From Paulinella micropora (taxonomy: Eukaryota; Cercozoa; Imbricatea; Euglyphida): a stretch of DNA of 32,477 bases. This document shows positions 9,601 through 16,844 of this stretch, piece by piece. How positions within the stretch are numbered: position 1 is the first letter of the stretch; each line of letters starts with the position of its first letter. The DNA lies in contig BJOX01000061.1 of assembly GCA_009731375.1 (NCBI GenBank), forward strand, positions 637,310 to 669,786. The letters are read 5' to 3'. Made by a program: the position numbers and the translations under genes. A model generated the notes under the pieces. It was not told where the DNA came from, did no database searches, and saw only the letters and a list, made by a program, of their open reading frames with translations.

Positions 9601-9747
9601 ACCGAGATCGAAAGAGCTCTCGATTTGACCCGTGTCGTCACTCCCATGCTCTCCTCCAAACTCCAGCTCAGAGACAATGAGCTTCATTTCAGGAGTGACC
9701 CACCATTTGTAGGTGATGTAAGACTTGTCGACAGAGGGACCACCCAT
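5534..9747 (-). CDS. Gene A: ParB-like / DNA-methyltransferase-like / zinc-finger protein, five exons
   Basis: Gene A is read on the minus strand. The exons I can join are 9747-9354, 8921-8258, 8188-6868, 6784-6697 and 6611-5534. The introns (8922-9353, 8189-8257, 6785-6867, 6612-6696) all have GT-AG ends and the joins keep codon phase. The product would be about 1,000 residues or more. It has an unknown N-terminal domain, a Ser-rich linker, a ParB-like region, a beta-class amino-methyltransferase-like domain (motif IV before motif I) and a C-terminal Cys/His cluster. The frame changes near 8450-8330, 6970 and 5742 by single-base steps, so this copy is either a young pseudogene or carries assembly indels. 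It is divergent from gene B, with only about 165 bp between the two starts. The architecture recalls phage and plasmid ParB-methylase proteins moved into a eukaryotic gene with introns. Its function is unknown; DNA binding is the safest guess. Confidence 0.6.
6636..6656. repeat. Diverged AT palindrome in gene A intron 4
   Basis: On the sense (minus) strand this is GAAAATATACCATTTTTTTTT, a diverged copy of the palindrome family, inside the 85-nt intron 6612-6696. Confidence 0.5.
6697..6784 (-). CDS. Gene A exon 4 (88 nt): start of methyltransferase-like domain
   Basis: This short exon lies between TTTGAAAG|GCACCC and GATC|GTGCATGG. It encodes APISEDQQIHFGNATILVQD and MFNMASNSD. The pattern 'gDml..l.snSvd' just before motif IV is typical of N6-adenine / N4-cytosine DNA methylases. 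The joined reading NSD-HLLYADLPYN shows that the exon assignment is sound. Confidence 0.6.
6868..8188 (-). CDS. Gene A exon 3: ParB-like region
   Basis: After the acceptor GTGCAG|ACACC the exon reads TREKMKEAAKALASMTYKNV. Two stretches recall the ParB/Srx N-terminal fold: DRLLDLEHVKQLAENFKK (the usual helix around 'LaesI') and LQAIVGLHSSHAIHRE (the usual 'vaGhHRlrA' box, with Gly-x-His kept). Downstream, SFLGTFENTVADVHRKNTFG and later helices are not a family I can name. The frame breaks at an A-run near 6970; coding resumes one base out (KKRDRALPDNLDAYVKTW) and runs to a GT donor at 6867. The ParB assignment rests on motif resemblance only. Confidence 0.5.
8208..8229. repeat. AT palindrome in gene A intron 2
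   Basis: AAAAATGTG-G-CATATTTTT, one mismatch from a perfect palindrome, lies in the middle of the 69-nt intron 8189-8257. Confidence 0.75.
8258..8921 (-). CDS. Gene A exon 2: Ala/Ser-rich linker with basic patch
   Basis: The acceptor is CAACTTAAG|ATGG. The exon encodes an Ala/Pro/Ser-rich stretch including a run of about 18 Ser, typical of a flexible nuclear linker. Towards its 3' end coding character moves between frames: an SSSSS frame, then one with PDPTGKRKPDASPEG and PEKKRRMKGKR (a possible nuclear localisation signal), then one with GKNVSEADRQKAEKNAYIK that joins exon 3 in phase. At least two indels, or a small intron I cannot place, must lie between 8480 and 8330. Confidence 0.45.
8927..8953. 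repeat. Perfect 27-bp palindrome in gene A intron 1
   Basis: GTTGAAAAATATG-G-CATATTTTTCAAC has 13-base arms around one central base. It lies four bases upstream (sense strand) of the exon 2 acceptor. Confidence 0.9.
8998..9017. repeat. Palindrome copy in gene A intron 1
   Basis: AAAAATATG-A-CATATTTTT, perfect arms of nine bases with central A, in the 432-nt intron 8922-9353. Confidence 0.9.
9079..9097. repeat. Palindrome copy with compensatory change
   Basis: AAAAATATA-G-TATATTTTT. Both inner arm bases differ from the usual G/C pair, yet the palindrome is intact. It is the third copy in the same intron. The rest of the intron is A-rich and unremarkable. Confidence 0.85.
9354..9747 (-). CDS. 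Gene A exon 1: unknown N-terminal domain
   Basis: It starts with ATG at 9747 (MGGPSVDKSYITYKWW) and encodes about 131 residues rich in Trp, Tyr and Phe, with no low-complexity sequence. This looks like a compact folded domain, but I do not recognise it. The exon ends at a GT donor (CTACAA|GTCAGC) and joins in phase to exon 2 at 8921. The next in-frame codons (NGSKEEAKGPSADSQ) begin a low-complexity linker. Confidence 0.55.
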
Positions 9748-9911
9748 GATGTAGTGTTCGGAAAGCGATTTTGAGAGTGCAACAATCTAGACACCGAACA
9801 AAAGTGCTCAAGTTGACCGGAAGCGGTCACGAAGCAAAAAAAAATTAAGTTAGGCCTGAAAACATGTGTTTTTTTTTTGATAGGGACGGAAAGTCACCCT
9901 CATATGGTGAA
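9748..9911. promoter_or_regulatory. Divergent intergenic region between genes A and B
   Basis: This is the 164-bp gap between the gene A start (minus) and the proposed gene B start (plus). It contains an A-run and a T-run but no clear TATA box. If both starts are right it must act as a bidirectional promoter. Confidence 0.35.
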
Positions 9912-10029
9912 ATGCAATCAAAAATTGCAAACGGACCCAGTCCGGCCACTCGTCCCCAAAAACTGACGTCCGAAACCGGTTTTTGTGCCTTGCTGGCACC
10001 GAGTGTGGGCTCAAACCGGCTCACTTTGG

Positions 10030-10049
10030 CAAATATGCAATTTTTTTTT
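10030..10049. repeat. Partial palindrome in gene B intron 1
   Basis: CAAATATGCAATTTTTTTTT, a half-preserved copy, lies just upstream of the CTGAG acceptor in the inferred 50-nt intron 10005-10054. Confidence 0.55.
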
Positions 10050-10119
10050 CTGAGACATCATTTGAAAGTGATTTTTTACCTTTTTTGCGGACGGATTTGT
10101 TTGAAAAGGTTCCGGTGTC

Positions 10120-10137
10120 GGAATATGCTATATTTCT
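10120..10137. repeat. Diverged palindrome in gene B intron 2
   Basis: GGAATATGCTATATTTCTG, near the donor of the 95-nt intron 10115-10209. Confidence 0.55.
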
Positions 10138-10792
10138 GTTTTCCTACAACCCTTGTAAAACCATTGTCACCACTTCTGTTTTTTTTTGTTGATAATATTA
10201 TGTTCTTAGGCGAGGCTACCGTCTGCGCTGAGAAGCAATTTCGTTGCAGTGGCAAAATCGATTCAGGGCACTCCTTTTGTTCCTGATTGCAACACGTTCG
10301 CAGAAGAAGACCTGAAAATCAAGAAAGCTGTCTCCAGTAAGTTGCCTGTAGCACGTTCAATGCATTTTTTTTCTCTTGTGGTCACTCGTGGTCAGGCGAT
10401 TTCATGGGTTTTGGCTTCGAGGCTTGGGTGAAAATGTTCGCGCCTGACAGACTTTACAGATTTTGGCACAAGTTAGCGCATATCAAGCATCAGAACGGTC
10501 AGTTCCGCAAAATTGAAGAACATGACGCCCAAGTTCTTTTGTCGGAGGGCAGACAAGCGTTTTCGCGCTTCCTTCTTTTCGTCATGCTTCAACAGGGTCA
10601 GCGTTTTCTCCAGTGGGAGCTTGACTTGTGCCTTGAACTCAAGCAACGAGGACTAAGCAGGGAAGGACTCGATGTTTTGTCATCTTTTGGAAGATTGATT
10701 CCGATCAGGAGCTTTGATCGCCGCCGCAAAATTCGCCTTCAGGAAATCAAGACATCTCTAAGGTTCTTCCTTCCCCCTCCGTTACGCATGGA

Positions 10793-11071
10793 TGCTGAGG
10801 GAAATATGGTACATGGTACATGCTACATATATCCTTAACTGTTATGTGTAGAATTGGAACATGAACATCTAGAAAATGTCTTTATCATACCAAATACCAT
10901 TATGTATTACCTGTATCGCTACTGTTCAATCTGAAATTGAATAAACTTAATTCGTGTTCCCAAGTTCCCTGGAAGTGTCCTGGTTCCGGTATTACAAACC
11001 GCCGGTATGATTCAACTCTAAAGAGACTGATCACCTCTGCCGAAGTGATGAATCACTTAGTACCAACTGGG
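10793..11071 (+). repeat. 5' LTR of the non-autonomous element
   Basis: It matches 13855-14153 except for an 8-bp insertion, a deletion of about 26 bp and scattered substitutions. Near its end is a perfect hairpin AAGTGAT-GA-ATCACTT (11043-11058). GGGTTGTGAGCC directly follows and may be the primer-binding region. Confidence 0.8.
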
Positions 11072-11237
11072 TTGTGAGCCTTGCTCAGCTTGAAATGCTT
11101 CTGCAATTTTTTTTTACTGGAAAGGAAATGAAAGAGGACATGGGAGGGTGGATTGCCGCAGAGAAAACTGCGTGAACAAACATCAGACATTTAAGGAAAG
11201 CATCTGACGACAATCCCTGGTTCCTGGGAGTCAAATA

Positions 11238-11598
11238 ATGTCACCTGGGAAGCCGGAAGAGGCAATCTACGGCTGGAGATGTCAACAGTTTCGGGGTGGG
11301 TGTGCCGTCTTGGAGGATTCGTCCAAGGAAAGATGCCAGCGGTGCCGTAGTCGTCTACAGAATGATTCACTGCTTCGTAGGGAGCTGTTTAGCCCCAGTG
11401 TGCAGTGCAGAGTCAACTGCTTCGACAAATCAAGACGCCTTTCGAGTCTTTCTTGAGTCGTCCGATGGTGTGCCGAAGATACACTGTTATGCTGGCCGGG
11501 AGATACGAGATGCTCCGCCATCAGCCATGGAGATGAATGGGGACACCCTGCGTGGACTGCAGCCATATGGGGGTGTTGAGGAACTGCTCTACGAATGA
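11238..11598 (+). pseudogene. Short Cys-rich open frames in the LTR element
   Basis: Frame 11238-11456 contains GWRCQQFRGGCAVLEDSSKE followed by RCQRC. This W-x-C-x5-C ... C-x2-C spacing loosely recalls a RanBP2-type zinc finger. An overlapping frame (11296-11598) has ordinary composition and ends before a purine tract. They may be remains of a gag-like gene split by a frameshift. No family is assigned. Confidence 0.3.
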
Positions 11599-13420
11599 AT
11601 GGTGCAAGGAAAGGGGGGTGTTGTAAACATGTTTTAGTCTCCCCCGGTCGGTCCGGTCATGGGAAATTTCCCGACTGATGCGGTGATGCTCAGTGCGGTC
11701 CGGACAGTTCTGTGTGATGAGGAGCGTTGCTCTGTGCTGCTGTTTTTGTTGGTTAGTGAGCTCAGCAGGGATGTTAGGGCCCTTGCAATGATGGAAATGA
11801 GCTATATTTTTTGTTTTTCTCTTGTTGGGCTTTTTGGGACCTGTTCTGTGAGGTGTGGAGTTTGCTCTGTCTCATTTGCTGGGAGACATGTCTGCTGCTC
11901 CTTCTCTCTCTGACTCTTTCTGATGCATGGGACGCTGGACATTTAAGAATGAGACTTGATTTTGCTTGCCTGTGGCGAGCAGTGGCATTGGACAGTAATG
12001 TTGCCACTTGTGCGTTTCGTTTGGACTTTGTTGTTGGCTTTGTCTGTCGGTCGGTTTGTGATTTTGGAAGGGATGACATTCGCCTCAACACGCCTGTTTA
12101 GACTCTTTCGCTCCTGCGATGTTTTGGTGTGGCTGAGTGTGGGGACTTCGTGGACTCTTTCTCTGCCAACCCAGAAGGGGGTTTGGATTGGTCTTTAGTA
12201 TGCTCTGCTCCGTTCGCTTTCAGACTTTGTGGTTGTGTGCCTCCCTGCAGGAATGGTGAGGACCCTTTTCCCCAGTTGAACACAGCTTGGGTGTGGGGGT
12301 GTGGTGAGTGAGTGGGGGGTGCAGGTGATGCATTGGGAGTTTGAGCAATTTGGTGACCCTTGGAGGGTAGGAGGGGGCTTTGTTTTTGTTGCTGGTAGCA
12401 ATAGTGGCGTTGGTCTTGCATTGGACCTGTGACATTCGGTGAATGCTTCCCAGTATAGGGGAATGCTTTGAATTAGTGATGATAGGTCCCAGTGAGACTT
12501 TTCAGCTAGGGGTGTTGGTTGGGGCTACTCCTTGCTTGGTACTGGACTTTGCTTTTCGTGGGTGGTGTGGCTGGTGGCAACCCACATGCGGAGTTATTAA
12601 TCGCATACACAGACAATCGGCATGTTTAGCTTGTACGCCTTCTAGGTAGTAAGGGGGTGTGTGTTCGTGACTCATGGCAACGGAATTGGCGAGCTGGACA
12701 GTGTGGTTCGTCCGTGCCTTCGTGTCTGTGTATCTGTTTTTGGCATTCGGTCTAGGGACCTAAGTAAATTATGAAATATGGGGTTGGCCTGTGGGGCCTG
12801 GAGATGTTGGACTGGTCTGGGGACTTTAGGGCTTCTGTTTTGCTCTGCTGCTGTGTTGGGATGGGCCCTTCTTCGTTGTTCTTTCTTTGTTCTGGCTCCT
12901 TATGGCTGTCGTTGGTCGTGGTTGGGGCGACCATGGTGCAGATGGCACCACACATCAATTTTTCAAAGGGACGTGCCTGTTCTGGTCCTCTAGCCGTGCC
13001 GGTCTGCGTTTCATCGCGTTATGGCTGCGTTATTGGACGCTCTTCGGTCGTTTGGTGGCTGGTGCCGGGGGTGTCAGTATGTGCTTTTACGCTCGGTTGG
13101 CTTTGGCTGCGTTGTTTGGCGGCGTACTGTCAGCTATTCTTCTTATTTGTCGCGTCGCTTTTGTGGTAATGATAGCATTTCTGAGTGCGTTTGAATTGAC
13201 ACACTTGACTTTGGTTTGGGTTGGTGCGCTGTTTGCTGCTCGTACCTTGAAACTTCTTGTCGTTCTTGGCGGACAGGGGAAGTGATCTCTGATGTCGATC
13301 TTGTGTCCTGGGGGTGTGGCTTTCATTCGCTCGAGCTCTTTTGTCTCTTTTGTTGATTCGGAATTAAGGAAATACGTAATAATGGACTTTTGCTCAGTTC
13401 GTCTGGCCCGTTTGGGGGTG
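11599..13420. other. G/T-rich interior, no gene recognised
   Basis: The plus strand is markedly rich in G and T, so the hydrophobic frames across it reflect composition. AAGGGGG-type purine tracts followed by TG occur at 11611, 12651, 13627 and 13848. This could be a stack of truncated LTR-element ends. Confidence 0.45.
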
Positions 13421-13560
13421 AGTGTCTATCAGTCAAGTGTGACTTTTAAGAAGAGGATGGAAACGGTCAAGACTCTCTTCGCGCTATGAGAGTGTCTATC
13501 AGTCAAGTGTGACTTTTAAGACGAGGATGGAAACGGTCAAGACTCTCTTCGCGCTATGTG
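13421..13560. repeat. Tandem duplication, 2 x 70 bp
   Basis: Units 13421-13490 and 13491-13560 both start AGTGTCTATCAGTCAAGTGT and differ at only two or three positions. This is a recent duplication within the LTR element. Confidence 0.95.
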
Positions 13561-13638
13561 ATGTGTCGAGCACTTTATGAGGACAATTAGCAGCTCTTAC
13601 TTTCTTTACTTTATTAGTTGTTAGTTAAGGGGGTGAGA

Positions 13639-13833
13639 TGTTGAGTTGTGAGTGGACTATCTTTCTTCACATCATTAACCTAGTTTCTCTTTTATCGTTC
13701 TCTGAGCTTAGTCGTTACAATATTCAGTATATATCTCTTTCACACATTGAGGGGTGTAAGGTAGATTTATTTTGTTGATAGAACTTGTACGAATTCAGTA
13801 ACCCTTTGTTAATGATATTGTTAGTATTCAACA
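13639..13833 (+). repeat. Possible extra LTR nested in the element
   Basis: This 195-bp segment starts TGTTGAG and ends TTCAACA, giving TGTTGA/TCAACA inverted termini. It is preceded by AAGGGGGTGAGA, similar to a polypurine tract. No partner copy or target duplication is visible in the window, so it may be a relic 3' LTR. Confidence 0.35.
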
Positions 13834-13847
13834 CTGCAAGGACTCAT

Positions 13848-13854
13848 AAGGGGG
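13848..13854 (+). other. Polypurine tract of the non-autonomous element
   Basis: AAGGGGG directly before the TG start of the 3' LTR at 13855. Confidence 0.6.
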
Positions 13855-14153
13855 TGCTGAGGGAAATATGGTACATGGTACATGCTCCTTAACTGTTATG
13901 TGTCCTTTCCGTGTAGAATAGGTTCACGTGAAATTGGAACATGAACATCTAGAAAATGTCCTGATCATACCAAATACCAATATGTATTACCTGTATCGCT
14001 ACTGTTCAATCTGAAATTGAATAAACTTACAATCCGTGTTCCCAAGTTCCCTGGAAGTGTCCTGGTTCCGGTATTACAAACCGCCGGTGTGATTCAACTC
14101 TAAAGAGACTGATCACCTCTGCCGAAGTGATGAATCACTTAGTACCAACTGGG
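13855..14153 (+). repeat. 3' LTR of the non-autonomous element
   Basis: The partner of 10793-11071. It keeps a segment of about 26 bp that is missing from the 5' copy. Confidence 0.8.
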
Positions 14154-14172
14154 ATGACCATGAACTGTTTTC

Positions 14173-14191
14173 AAAAATATGCCATATTTTT
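14173..14191. repeat. Perfect palindrome, gene B middle fragment
   Basis: AAAAATATG-C-CATATTTTT, arms of nine bases with central C. Confidence 0.9.
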
Positions 14192-14244
14192 TGTCTTTTC
14201 AAAAATGTTGCCCTTGGTTGTACTTCCTAACAAGTGTAGTTTCG

Positions 14245-14263
14245 AAAAATATGACATATTTTT
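14245..14263. repeat. Perfect palindrome, gene B middle fragment
   Basis: AAAAATATG-A-CATATTTTT, arms of nine bases with central A. Confidence 0.9.
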
Positions 14264-14495
14264 CTTGTCTGAAATGTTTTCTGAAACCCACAAGTACAGT
14301 TCCTTTCATTACTTGTACTTTAACTCTTGCAAACTTTACATTACAATAACGGTTAGAATAATTTCTGACAGCAGTTACTCGTGATATGACAGTTACGTCA
14401 TTTATTATATGTCGATAGGACTGATTTACCTATTATTTACGACTGACCTAATTAATGAATTTGGCATTGTCAGCCAGTCACATGTTATGGTTTTG

Positions 14496-14513
14496 CAGCC
14501 TTCAGTTTGGCTG
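14496..14513 (+). other. LTR hairpin (5' copy), covarying stem
   Basis: CAGCC-TTCAGTTT-GGCTG. The stem extends to eight pairs (14493-14516) with one G-T wobble. In the 3' LTR the same stem is CCGCC/GGCGG: both strands of one pair changed together. Confidence 0.6.
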
Positions 14514-14541
14514 TAATAATTTTACTCAGTAAATCTCTCAC

Positions 14542-14613
14542 AATCTGTTCAACTGCGAACTACCCAAGTGTCCCGGTTTTCAACCCGGCCTCTGTCAACT
14601 AAGCTACCGGATT
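14542..14613 (-). other. tRNA-like fold in the LTR, antisense
   Basis: On the minus strand this 72-nt stretch begins AATCCGG, then TAGCTTAGTTGACAGAGG (close to tRNA box A and the D-arm). Next comes CCGGG-TTGAAAA-CCGGG (a seven-base anticodon-like loop with GAA and four of five stem pairs), and it ends ACAGATT, which pairs five of seven bases with the start. The T-arm is poor. It is also present in the 3' LTR (20883-20954). It looks like a degenerate tRNA-derived sequence, not a working tRNA gene. Confidence 0.45.
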
Positions 14614-14630
14614 TATTAATACATTCGGTT

Positions 14631-15500
14631 ATGAGTGCTTCTGCGACGAAGGATGCGGCGACTGTGATCCTGCAAGGCAAGGCGCCTGCCTTCATCGATG
14701 GTATTAAGGGGAGAAGCTGGGATGACTGGTTTGCGCAGGTAAGGGCGGATTTGTCCTCGGTCGAATGCTGGGAATATGTCGCGCCTTTGGCTGATGTACT
14801 GAGATGGCGGTCCGAGATTGAAGCTGAGCCTGCGGCGGGAGCACCGGATGCGGCTTACGGGGACCGGAAGGAGAACAAGAGAGAGGCTAAGGCGAGGGAG
14901 GCAAAGGCTCCTGCGGACGCAAAAGCTGGATCGGGGGCAGGAGATGGCATTAATTTGACCATGCAACAGCGACGGAAGATCATAGCCAGAAGGGCGCAGA
15001 TCTTCATGTGGTTATACAAAGCGCTAGAGTACGGATCGCCGGCGGAGAGGATTGTCCCACACTTGGTCAGAGAGCCTGCGCTGCGACCGGAGGAGCTCGT
15101 CGGCATCCTGCGTCAACGCTACCAAGGGAATGCGGCCCACCAGAGCAGAAAAGGAACAGCATCGTAAGCAACTGGCAATTTAATGCTAAAGATGATATGA
15201 TGGCACAGCTGAGGGACTTTATGAGTCATTGTGAGTTCCTAGAGGATCATGGTGAACCGGTCAGTGTCACACTGCAGATGCAGTTCGTGAAGACCGCCCT
15301 GGCAAAGTGTGCAGAGAAGCATTTGTGGAAGCCGTTCTTGGATGCGCAAGTTACCAATCCATCGCTGGAGTGGGACGACTTCGAAGCGGCCTTCGAAAGG
15401 AGAGTCATCGCTAATGAAGAGCAGAGGATGGCTACCACAGAGGAGGCGGCGATGTGGGCGAACGGGCAAGCGAAAGGTGGCAAGAGCGACAAGGGGATAA
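14631..15500 (+). CDS. Copia-1 gag (frameshifted)
   Basis: The start is MSASATKDAATVILQGKAP; the region GRSWDDWFAQVRADLSSVEC resembles the N-terminal part of copia gag proteins. A shift near 15150 moves coding to a second frame (NWQFNAKDDMMAQLRDFMSH, then FEAAFERRVIANEEQRMATT), the usual gag helical region. A second shift near 15497 leads into the zinc-knuckle frame. It would form the particle that packages the element RNA. The frame upstream from 14568 is open LTR sequence and is not part of gag. Confidence 0.7.
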
Positions 15501-16812
15501 GGGCGGCAAGAGCGATAGGCCGAAGCTGGAGTGCTACAACTGTTCAAAAGGCCACAAATACTTCAGGTGCATGGAGAAGTGTCGCATACCTGGGCACGAG
15601 CATGTAGGCAAGTCGTGCCCAACGCTCAAGGACAGGTACCGCAAGAAAATTCCTAAGGAAGAAAAACCGAAGAAAGATGTCGCGGCAAATGGAGGGAGAG
15701 ACCAAGGACGCAAAGGTTCTGGTGCCCCGAGGAACCCCCCCGCCGCGGCCGTGTCGTGTATGGCGTTTGATCTAAGACGTCAAAGGCGAGCAACGATGGT
15801 TGATCCTGTTCCAAGATATGCAGTGGGTGAGGAGGAGTACCTGGCTCCGGCGGCGGATGGTTCGGGACTGCGGGTGATACCTAAGAAGGGTGAGAAGACG
15901 TGTGGGTATGCATTTATGGCTCAGAATGAGACGAGGTTCGTTTTTGTGGCACCACCGGAGAGCGAGGCTGAAGGGAACCAAAGCAATGGGACGGTGAACG
16001 TGGCCGACTTCTTTACGGTGTTCAACAAAGCTCCCCTGGCGGAGCTGCATTGGTGGAAGTGGTACTACAATCTCCGCATCTCTCCGGACGAATGGGAGCA
16101 CTGGACTAGTGGACTGTCGGGGGCTGAACCCTGTGGCAAAGACACGCCGGTACCCTTGGAATGTGAATCGTGTAGTGTCACCCAGCCTGCCAAGCCCAAG
16201 ATGTGCTCTAGATGCAAAATGGTGGCGTACTGCGATAGAGAGTGCCAGAGAATCGACTACCCAGCCCACAAGGAGTTCTGCAAATGGACGCAGAACGAAG
16301 GCAAGGAAGACTGGGCTAAAGTCGTCGAGAGTGGCCGCGAGCCTCGGGGGTTGGGACCTCATAGTCTGAATGAAACGAGACGAAGAGGGGACGCGGCCAA
16401 CAGAAGGCTGATGAGGTATTGTACCGTCAGACCGGACGCGGGGAAGAGTGCTATGGCGCTACAACCGAGGTACAACGACATCTTGCTGCTGATGGGCCCG
16501 CCCAAAGAAGCAAACGAGTATGTACAGGCGAGCTGGGACATACTGCAAGAGGTGAAGAGGCATGTGACCTCGGAACCGGAACGGGTGTTGCTACGTGCCA
16601 AAGAACGTTACTTCCCCTGGGTATATCAACTGTCTTCGATTAAGGCGGCTACAGAGCAGGCGTTGGCGCAACAACGTGCTGGGCTAAACACATCAGATAC
16701 GACAATGGGTCGAAGTGGTGGCACTAGTGATGTGATTGCAGGACAGGGGGAGTCGGCTTACAGTGAAAGCGAGTTGGACGATGGGAAGAGGAGCGAACGG
16801 TCATCACACTAG
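15454..16812 (+). CDS. Copia-1 gag/pol region with zinc knuckle and MYND finger
   Basis: This 452-residue frame begins with a Cys/His cluster (LECYNCSKGHKYFRCMEKC, then H-x3-H and C) in the position of the gag zinc knuckle. About 250 residues in it has a clear MYND finger: CESCSVTQPAKPKMCSRC, KMVAYCDRECQRIDYPAHKE, FC. That is C-x2-C, C-x2-C, YC-x3-C-Q-x6-H-x3-C with the usual Tyr, Gln and His. MYND fingers bind proline-rich peptides in other proteins and are not a standard part of copia polyproteins. The interval between knuckle and MYND (AELHWWKWYYNLRISPDEWE) is unknown. The frame ends at a TAG at 16810, but coding appears to continue one base out into the protease frame (TVITLEGGEGDPVPRKV). 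Confidence 0.75.
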   Translation: MGERASERWQERQGDKGGKSDRPKLECYNCSKGHKYFRCMEKCRIPGHEHVGKSCPTLKDRYRKKIPKEEKPKKDVAANGGRDQGRKGSGAPRNPPAAAVSCMAFDLRRQRRATMVDPVPRYAVGEEEYLAPAADGSGLRVIPKKGEKTCGYAFMAQNETRFVFVAPPESEAEGNQSNGTVNVADFFTVFNKAPLAELHWWKWYYNLRISPDEWEHWTSGLSGAEPCGKDTPVPLECESCSVTQPAKPKMCSRCKMVAYCDRECQRIDYPAHKEFCKWTQNEGKEDWAKVVESGREPRGLGPHSLNETRRRGDAANRRLMRYCTVRPDAGKSAMALQPRYNDILLLMGPPKEANEYVQASWDILQEVKRHVTSEPERVLLRAKERYFPWVYQLSSIKAATEQALAQQRAGLNTSDTTMGRSGGTSDVIAGQGESAYSESELDDGKRSERSSH

Positions 16813-16844
16813 AGGGCGGTGAAGGTGATCCAGTACCCCGGAAA

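Larger units (their letters stand above)
9912..10792 (+). pseudogene. Gene B, 5' part: unknown protein interrupted by an LTR element
   Basis: I infer exons 9912-10004, 10055-10114, 10210-10336 and 10396-10792. The best-supported join is 10336|10396 (GTAAGTTG...GTCAG), which links AVAKSIQGTPFVPDCNTF to FMGFGFEAWVKMFAPDRL in phase. The two upstream joins also keep phase, and their introns carry the AT palindrome or a relic. The last exon encodes about 130 residues, basic and aromatic-rich (RLYRFWHKLAHIKHQNGQ, QAFSRFLLFVMLQQGQRF). It runs without a stop into the LTR at 10793, which supplies a false C-terminus. I do not recognise the family. It is divergent from gene A, and the two share the same intron palindrome. 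Confidence 0.5.
10793..14153 (+). mobile_element. Non-autonomous LTR retroelement (LARD-like), 3.36 kb
   Basis: Two closely similar direct repeats (10793-11071 and 13855-14153) both start TGCTGAGGGAAATATGG and end CACTTAGTACCAACTGGG. The second is preceded by a polypurine tract AAGGGGG, giving plus orientation. The 2.8-kb interior lacks recognisable protease, integrase, RT or RNase H, so it would need enzymes from another element. Much of it (about 11600-13600) is strongly enriched in G and T on the plus strand. It lies inside a gene B exon. The flanks (CATGGA and ATGACC) give no clean target duplication. Confidence 0.7.
14154..14333 (+). pseudogene. Gene B, middle fragment between two retroelements
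   Basis: This 180 bp of host sequence lies between the two insertions. It holds two perfect palindromes (14173-14191 and 14245-14263), spaced like those in the introns upstream. Possible introns are GTTTTC...ACAAG and GTAGTT...GTACAG, followed by an open frame (PFITCTLTLAN) that reads on into 20968 once copia-1 and one target copy are disregarded. Confidence 0.4.
14334..14625 (+). repeat. Copia-1 5' LTR
   Basis: It is bounded by GCAAA on the left. On the right it is followed by CGGTTATGAGTGC, which may be the primer site and also contains the likely gag start ATG at 14631, only five bases from the LTR. Confidence 0.9.

Noticed and set aside
12771-13285. Two 132-residue hydrophobic plus-strand frames
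   Set aside because: They overlap in different frames and reflect G/T-rich composition, not a membrane protein gene.
14627-14640. Copia-1 primer-binding site complementary to initiator tRNA
   Set aside because: GGTTATGAG can pair with a CAU anticodon loop, but it also contains the gag start codon and I cannot show a tRNA match.
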